Source: Trochalopteron elliotii
Lineage: Eukaryota > Chordata > Aves > Passeriformes > Leiothrichidae
DNA: 64,000 nt
Direction of reading: 5' to 3'
Assembly (NCBI GenBank): GCA_024734555.1
Contig: JANPWX010000339.1
Coordinates: 9,145-73,144 of the forward strand
The position numbers were made by a program, and so were the translations under genes. The notes under the pieces were generated by a model. It ran no database searches and had not been told where the DNA came from. It was given only the letters and a program-made list of their open reading frames with translations. Positions 57,501-64,000 of this stretch are shown here, piece by piece. Within the stretch, counting starts at the first letter, position 1; each line of letters begins with the position of its first letter.

Positions 57501-58510
57501 ATGACACTTCTGGTGGTCTTTGAAAAAATGGTTTAAAATAAAGTCTATAGCAATAAATATACTTTGCTTGCCTAGTTGAGTAAAAATATCCTCAGCTGAG
57601 CATGGATACATTTTTTTTCTGTTCCTTGTGGAGAACTAATTCTTCTGTAACAACATCCAAGCCCTGTGTGTTTCTTGCTAATAATCTGTGTACTTAGAAC
57701 AATCTCTACTACTGAGACTGACTTAGCTGTTAAACTAAACTAGCCTAGGAATATTTTCCACCATCATTCTGGGAAGGAATGAGGGGAGATGTATACTTGT
57801 AAATAAATGGTTAACACTCTTCCCTCTCCCTCCAAATAAACAGCACACACAGACACACAAAAGGCAAGGAAAACAATTAACCTTGCAAGTCCTGAATTTT
57901 GGCTTCAATTCCCTAAAGTAGCTTCGTGCACGAAATCGACATGTGGAAGGAATAATCCACGGTGACCAACTTTGCTGAGGCTTGTGGAAAACTGGCCTGT
58001 GCAGCACAGCAAGCTCCTGCCAGAGATGTGCTGCCGCACAGACCTCAGCGAACGTGCACCACAAAAGCAGCACCATGTCCTTCCCAGGCATTCTGGAAAA
58101 CCTCACCATTCAAAAGAAATCACTGACCATCTCTTCCCTCCCACACTGAGGTTTAACAACACCCCCCCCCTTTATTTTTCCCCCCAAGAAAAACGTACAG
58201 ACATACAATTACAAATATGTGCACTAACTTAAAAGTCATGTTTTACTCTTTAAGGCATGCAACTTCATCACATGGCCCCAAGGCCTCCTCTGGACTACTG
58301 GCACCATGTCTGTCAGGAGATGCCATCAATTTATTTTAAGACACACAGGTTGGTGTTTAAATCTACCAATTTGCTTTCAGTTTGAAGCTGTTTTAAAGCA
58401 AAATCCCACCAGTAACAACTCCCTCTTCATTGAATATTTAAAATTTGAAAATTAAGTGATGGACAGTACTTCATTAACGTATTTATTAAAGAACTCCCCC
58501 ATTCTTGTAT

Positions 58511-58593
58511 TAAAAAAAAAAACAAAACAAAACAAAACAAAACAACAACAACAAAAAAAACCAAACCAAACCAAACAAACAAAAAAAAAAAAA
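58511..58593. repeat. A-rich AAAAC/CAA/CCAAA simple repeat
   Basis: A poly-A run passes into AAAAC, then CAA, then CCAAA and CAAA units. It could be the tail of a reverse-transcribed insertion, but no body was recognised beside it. Confidence 0.85.
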
Positions 58594-59379
58594 CTGGGAT
58601 GAACTTTACCAGATCCACGATTTCACAATCCTAATTCCTTCCTGAAACAGCAGCTCTCATAAGTGCTCTCCGCACCTCATTTCAGCTCAGTACTTTTCTC
58701 TATTATTATAAAATATTTTCGGATGTGCATTTGTAATTATTAAATATGTTCCAAATTTGAAATTTGTTTTAGTATCTTATTTTTCTGCATTTTGGAGGCA
58801 GCAAAACTGGGTTTCCCCCTGACAAAAGTGCTATGGTCCCCTGCTCTCTCCAAGCATACTGAGTACCTCTGGCACACAGACCTCTGTTACCCAGCCCCAC
58901 TCACTCTGGAACTGCTCCCAGACACTTCTGTGGGTATCTGGGCACCAACACATTTTAATGGACATTGCTGTTGTAGCTCATGGCTGGTGTCTCCCCAGCT
59001 CATCTAGTTTTTCCAACCCCCTGAGATGCTTATCTCATTCCCACTAGGCAAGAGTAGTGTTCTCCAATCGCTGCTAGAAGAAGCTGGTATAAGCACAAAT
59101 TTCCATTTATAGATCTCTATTAAAAGGTTTCCTCTCCTGCTCAGGCAAAGACTGGGCTCAGTACGATTACAATCCATCTGTGCATATATCTGCTAGAAAA
59201 GTTATTTCCTCTTACAGAGGGTTGTATTTATTTAGCTGCTCCAGTACAGCTGTTCCTAAGCCACTCGGGAGTCTAAAGGCATGCTTTTCTGATGTTGCAT
59301 TTCCCAATGAAACGCCTCAGCTGCTGAGCAATATCCCCAGCGATAGCCTGAAGAAACATTATCTCTCAAAGGGTTTGTG

Positions 59380-59600
59380 TCCACCCCGCATCTCAGGAGT
59401 CACCAAGGCCAGGCCGCCCTCCCGAAGAGGCCCCTGGCAGCTCCCCCGCCCCGCAGGCAGCCCGGCAAGCCCCGGCCTGCGGCCGCCGGGACACCCGGGC
59501 CCGCCTCCCTCAGTGAGGCCCCCCGGGCAGCCGGCAATGGACACCCTGCAAAGGCGGGCCAGGCGCTGGGTGTCTGCAGCACCAGCACAGAGTCCCGCAC
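59380..59600. promoter_or_regulatory. CpG island, candidate MIDEAS promoter or first exon
   Basis: About 200 bases with high G+C and many CpG (for example ggcctgcggccgccggga) stand out from the AT-rich surroundings. It lies about 16.3 kb upstream of the first MIDEAS coding exon, on the side where a MIDEAS promoter is expected. A possible - strand donor, CCTTG|GTGACT, lies near 59404. No TATA or coding homology is seen. Confidence 0.4.
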
Positions 59601-62600
59601 GAAAGGCATTCCAGAACACAGTCATTTCATTTAGGTCTTGAATGAGGATTTTTCAATTTTTTTATTATTTTATTTTTTTTTAATATACAGCCTCTTCTGT
59701 TGTTTATACTACTTATTTGGCATTTCTACAAGCTATGAATAAACACAGCTTCATTTTCAACTTCTGAATTGGAAGGAAAGCAAAGTCCCAAAATGATTAG
59801 TTATGTAACTTTGTAACAAAGTCACAAATTTATTAAAATAAGTTGAAAAGTACCCCTGATAGGACTGAGGAAAAAAAAACTGTTTGAAACTAATGTCCAA
59901 TACATACTTCAGAAAAAAAACAAACTCAAAAATAAATTAACATTCCTGCCTCAAGGCAATTTTTTCCAGCAATTATATTTAATAATAGTAAGGGACTGGG
60001 GCTGTTGCTGAACAGATAAGCTGACATCATTCCAGACACACGAGTTTTCCAGATCTTCCTTTCCATATTAAAAAATTAAAAAAAAAAAAGGCAAAGCAAG
60101 AAAAAACACAAAAAACCCCAAACAAACACAAAAAACCCACCACCACTTCTACTTCCTTAAAAAAAAAGGATGGTGAAGGAGACACCTTTCAACCAAAATG
60201 GTCTCATTGAGTCCAGTCAGCTTGCCAAGTGTTAACATGTGCTTTCTTTCTTCATCTGTTGGGTTTCTTTTAAATTTTGCTTGTGTAACACACAAAAGTC
60301 TATTCAGTGGTTCTTTCCCTTCAAAGTGATGGGTAACTCATCACTTTCATAATTCAGCATTTGGAAGAAATCTTGCAATACTGGTGTGAGACTACAAATT
60401 AATTGTGTGAATGAATAAAGGGATATGGAATAATTAAGTTACAAACACAACTTTTAACTTTTCAGTAACATAACTGCAAGTATCATCAAGCAAAATGTTT
60501 TGAAGTTACTTATTTCCAGAAATGAAGTTGTTTTCAACTAAACTGACAATACAGTTGAGAATTTCTGCTGGTGTCAGAATACTGAATATTGAAAGTCAAA
60601 AGAAAAACAACCTTTTTCCATGACAAACCCCCTATTTACTCCACACAACCTTGCACTAGCTCTCCAAACTGGGACCATAAGTAGTAGCTACAAGGAGAAC
60701 ACTACAAGAAAGCCTTCCTGGTTTTACTTTCTTATGTACAGTGAGTAATAGTTTTGTGTGAATCAGTCACAATCAGAAACCCTATAATACGAAGAGCTAA
60801 GTGTTCACTTTGCAGTTGTCACTGTCAGTTTTTGATTCTGTCTGCTGGGTCTCTCTAGTCACATAGAGCAAAGCAGTATCAGTTTCACAAAATACACAGC
60901 TGTGTTTTTAAACATAAATACAACTTCTCGCAGCTGCTCACTTCCTTACAATCCAGTATTACCTGTGTGCAAGACTGCCCTGACTTTCCTACCTCGTAGC
61001 CTTTTGTGTCCAGGACCAATTCTGAACCCAACCTATAGCTGTTCCAGGTGAAGCAATCTATCACCAAATATTTTTCCCCTTTTTCAAGCAAGAAAACCTC
61101 ATACTCTTCAAATCTGTTGTAGGATGCATTAGGCCATTTTGCCTTGACAGACTAGTATTAGATTTTCATTAAAATATATCAACAATAGGCAGAAATGTTC
61201 AGGGGAAAAGCAAAGGGTTAAAACCTCCATGATAGTTGCTGCAAAGAAATAATAGCAAGTAACTTGACAAAATATTCACTAAGTCTCCTGCATTCAAAGT
61301 TCTTTATTATGCTTTTCCCCTCCAGACAGGGTCAGTATGTCCTGCCAATTCATGAGCTCCCAAAAATAAACCAGCTGACTAACTAAAGATGTCAATAGAT
61401 TTTCACATTGCCTCCACGCATCCAAACTGCATGGCTTAGATGGTTACTTGTAAACAGCCAGGCATCCTACACTTAACCTAGAGCACTTTCCCAAGCAAAT
61501 TCTGTCACTTACAATTACTCTGTTAGAGCTGTCACTGAGCAGAGAGTATTTTTCCACCTCCAAACTGTACTTCTGTCATAAATCAAGTCACTCAAAAAGA
61601 ACTGTCTTTTTAAAATGCTTTATAGCACATAGCAAAATTGAGTAGTTCTAGTCATCTTCACAATAAAAAACCCACAACAGAGCAGCTGAGAGATGTAAAA
61701 AATGCCCTGAACCCATGCTACAAAGGAGAATGTTGATCCACCACTTTCTTTTCTTTCATCTTTGACCTTTTCTGTGACACTACCAAAGTTACCCAACTGA
61801 CAAACAGAAAAGTATGAAATAACTCTGCATAAGAGGCAGACTGAAATCACCTAAGTGCACAGAACCAGGAAGATAATAATTTTGTTCACTGACATGATTG
61901 AAAGCCAAGTAGGTAACCTGGCTGGGGAAACTACACAATCTGCTCCACACACAAATTGGAGCACTCATTTCTATGCACGCATTTGTAGAATGCAATCCAG
62001 AAGCCTCCATTCCACATCTTAGATTTCTAGAATAAACATGATAGGATTAAGCAGAGAACCAAAACTCAGGCTTTTAATCACAACGTCCAGGAAAAGGCCA
62101 GTCAAGAGGGCCCACAGCAGATGCATACAGGCAAACATATATCTGCAATTCAATGAAAAATTGCTATTTCACCCAAAGATTAAGTGTCTCTATCTGCTGG
62201 AGGTCCATAGAGGGTGCCAAAAACCATTTCTGAACAGCGATGTCATCTCCTTCTCAAGGAGGTGTGAGAGGGTCTGGGCTTCTCTACAAAGCCTGCTGAC
62301 AAAACACTCACCCAGCCACAGAGATGCAAATTCAGACTCACATACCGCACCTTCCCCTATCAAGAAGCCCCATCAATCAACTCCTCCGTGTGGGGCAGAA
62401 TCTCCGTTTCTCCTCGCATGATGCCACTAAACGTTAGGTCAGAGTATGGTTTTGCAGCCCCTAGGCTGAAGACAATTACTTCACCTTCAAACGAGGACGA
62501 TAACACGGCACAAACGATGTAAAGTACTTGTCAGCAGTGAGCTTGCAAGAAAGGGAGAAGACTGGAAACATTTTGTTGTTGTATCTCCTGTGGCACCAGA

Positions 62601-63379
62601 AAACAAATGCTTCCTGAATTGCATTTTGTTGTCTTCTCTTTCAGGTCTGTCGGCTTTTAGTCCTACTTATCCTACAGCTGTCTAAGAGCTTTGTAGATGC
62701 AAGTGTAGACTCATGTGTTAGATACAGGAAGTTCCATGACTGGAAGACCCAACGCTCTTCTGCATGAGGGCAAAGAGCATGACTTGTTCTAAGCTCAGGG
62801 CACCCGCTCCTTATTGCTGCCCATTTCAGTTTCCTTATAAGCAGCTTGTTGTGTCTAAGTATGAATAAAAGGCTCAATAAAATCATAAATCATCACTTCC
62901 CTTTAAGGGTGGGACGCCACAGAAAGAACAATAAAAGCACTTCAGGCTACTACAGAGATTAAGAGCAAGATTTTACTTAAGATTTTAAAAGGCTACATTG
63001 CCTTCTTGGGAAGAGTATGGATGTGACTTCTTAATTATTTAACCCAATTAACATGCTAGAAAGCTCCCCCTAGCTTCAATTACCAGGCTACATTCCTGAA
63101 ACAGATCTTCATAAGGACTGCTGGTACAGGCCCTATCACAGCATTGCAACCTCCACTAGTAAATGAGATCCTCAAATCTGCTTTTGACAAAAGGGACACC
63201 TATAGATCACTTAGCTTTCCAAAAGTCTAAGTGTATCCTGCACCTTTGTAGCATATTATTCAAACTAAAATGGTAAAAACCTACAGTAAAACCATATTGC
63301 CTCAGGAAATGAAAGCAAAACTGTAGACTTACCTATGCAGCCTGAGACAAGGTGCAGTCTTTTTCACTAATGCTCATGA

Positions 63380-63766
63380 TGAGATTTCCTGGTTCCAGCC
63401 AGGTCAGGGTTAATTTTTGTAGTGGCCATGAGGGGCATGACTAGGTCATGGAGTTTACTCTACACTATCTCACGTCATTGCTGGGATGGAGGAAAGGGAC
63501 TCTGTTCCAGGGAAAAGGGGCTCCTTCTGGTGAGAAAATGTGGCAGAGAGCCATCAGGAGCCATTGGCTACTTTATTGCTCTTCCTGCTCCTTATCTCAT
63601 TGCTGCTTCCAGTAAATTGTACTTATCTTATCTTTGCCTTTTGTGCCTCCAATTCTCCTCTTCAGCCCATCAAAGTGGGAGAGGAAGGGGAAAAAGAGAG
63701 AAACCCAGTGTGTGGTTTGGAGAGTGGAAGCACTGAATTGGGGAGTACCATTCCTAAACCTTGACA
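63380..63766 (+). mobile_element. ERVL-type LTR, probably solo
   Basis: The start tgagatttcctggttccagc, then caggtcagggttaattttt, and the ending taaaccttgaca follow the common LTR family of bird ERVL elements. A gagaggaaggggaaaaagag stretch lies near the 3' end, as in that family. The middle is diverged. No internal retroviral sequence follows in the remaining 230 bases and none precedes it, which suggests a solo LTR. No clear target duplication is visible. Confidence 0.7.
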
Positions 63767-64000
63767 AAAGAGCAGAAACAAAACATCTTATGCAGGTCTG
63801 AATGATACTCAAAATCCCTCTTCAGCAGATCTCAAACTCAAGAGAATATAGAAAACTGGAAATTTTTTTTGTTTGTTTCATAAGAAATTATCTTTCTGTA
63901 TTTGACACCAAAGGGTTGCTTCAAACATTAGTGTCATCTCTGCTCTTCAGCTGAGTAACATGTGAACCAGTTTAAACACTGAGTTTTCTTGTTTGCTTTT

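Larger units (their letters stand above)
43119..63379 (-). other. Region upstream of the MIDEAS coding exons, probable 5' intron
   Basis: About 20 kb of AT-rich sequence has only short chance open frames on both strands. Because the first MIDEAS coding exon starts at a splice acceptor, a non-coding first exon must lie here or beyond the right edge, but I could not place it. Contents I can name are an (AAAG)n run, a CR1 tail, an 11-bp inverted repeat, an A/AAAC-rich stretch and a CpG island. Confidence 0.55.

Noticed and set aside
57735..58109. 124-residue - strand frame in the probable MIDEAS 5' intron
   Set aside because: Considered as a possible upstream coding exon of MIDEAS, but the MIDEAS start is fixed by MNLQAQ and no good donor follows. 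No domain is seen.
59180..59641. 153-residue + strand frame across the CpG island
   Set aside because: Open frames are expected in GC-rich DNA. The translation is Pro/Arg/Ala-rich without family resemblance.

Overview
The window is a piece of vertebrate nuclear genome, very probably avian. Genes are split into short exons with GT-AG introns. Two decayed CR1 LINE tails and an LTR of the avian ERVL type are present, and the two protein-coding genes are recognisable vertebrate single-copy genes. No bacterial-type operon, CRISPR array or tRNA was found. Assignment to a bird rests on the repeats and on the gene order; the species cannot be named from this sequence.

Layout. (1) Positions 1 to about 11.17 kb hold DNAL1 on the + strand, the leucine-rich-repeat light chain of outer-arm axonemal dynein. 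Seven coding exons (exons 2-8) join in phase from codon 2 to the stop. The exon carrying the initiator ATG was not found; the window opens inside a GC-rich, CpG-rich stretch, so exon 1 may lie just off the left edge. (2) About 11.17-16.85 kb is an intergenic gap with a GATGA pentanucleotide microsatellite and no supported gene. (3) About 16.85-43.1 kb holds MIDEAS (ELMSAN1/C14orf43) on the - strand, tail to tail with DNAL1. There is a long 3' UTR, then 12 coding exons whose boundaries and phases all agree and which give a 1111-residue ELM2-SANT protein with a C-terminal C2H2-like zinc finger. MIDEAS is the scaffold of the MiDAC histone deacetylase complex (HDAC1/2 and DNTTIP1). (4) 43.1-64.0 kb is upstream of the MIDEAS coding exons. 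It is probably its long 5' intron, with a CpG island near 59.4-59.6 kb, one CR1 tail at 53.3 kb and an ERVL-type LTR at 63.4-63.8 kb.

Inside the 6.2-kb MIDEAS intron at 29.0-35.2 kb sits a decayed endogenous retrovirus in the opposite (+) orientation. It comprises an LTR-like block with AATAAA, a possible primer-binding site, a Gag-like start broken by a stop, an open Gag-like frame, a GC-rich block, a 327-bp run of N, and a CT-rich stretch with a second AATAAA.

The two genes do not form a pathway: one is a ciliary motor subunit and the other a chromatin scaffold. Their adjacency matches the conserved DNAL1-MIDEAS neighbourhood of human chromosome 14, without the PNMA1 gene that lies between them in mammals. 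I see no convincing undescribed biological system. The items most worth a second look are the EGA-repeat tail of DNAL1, the antisense retroviral remnant with its unequal ends, the two short uORFs before the MIDEAS start, and a perfect 12-bp-arm hairpin in a MIDEAS intron.
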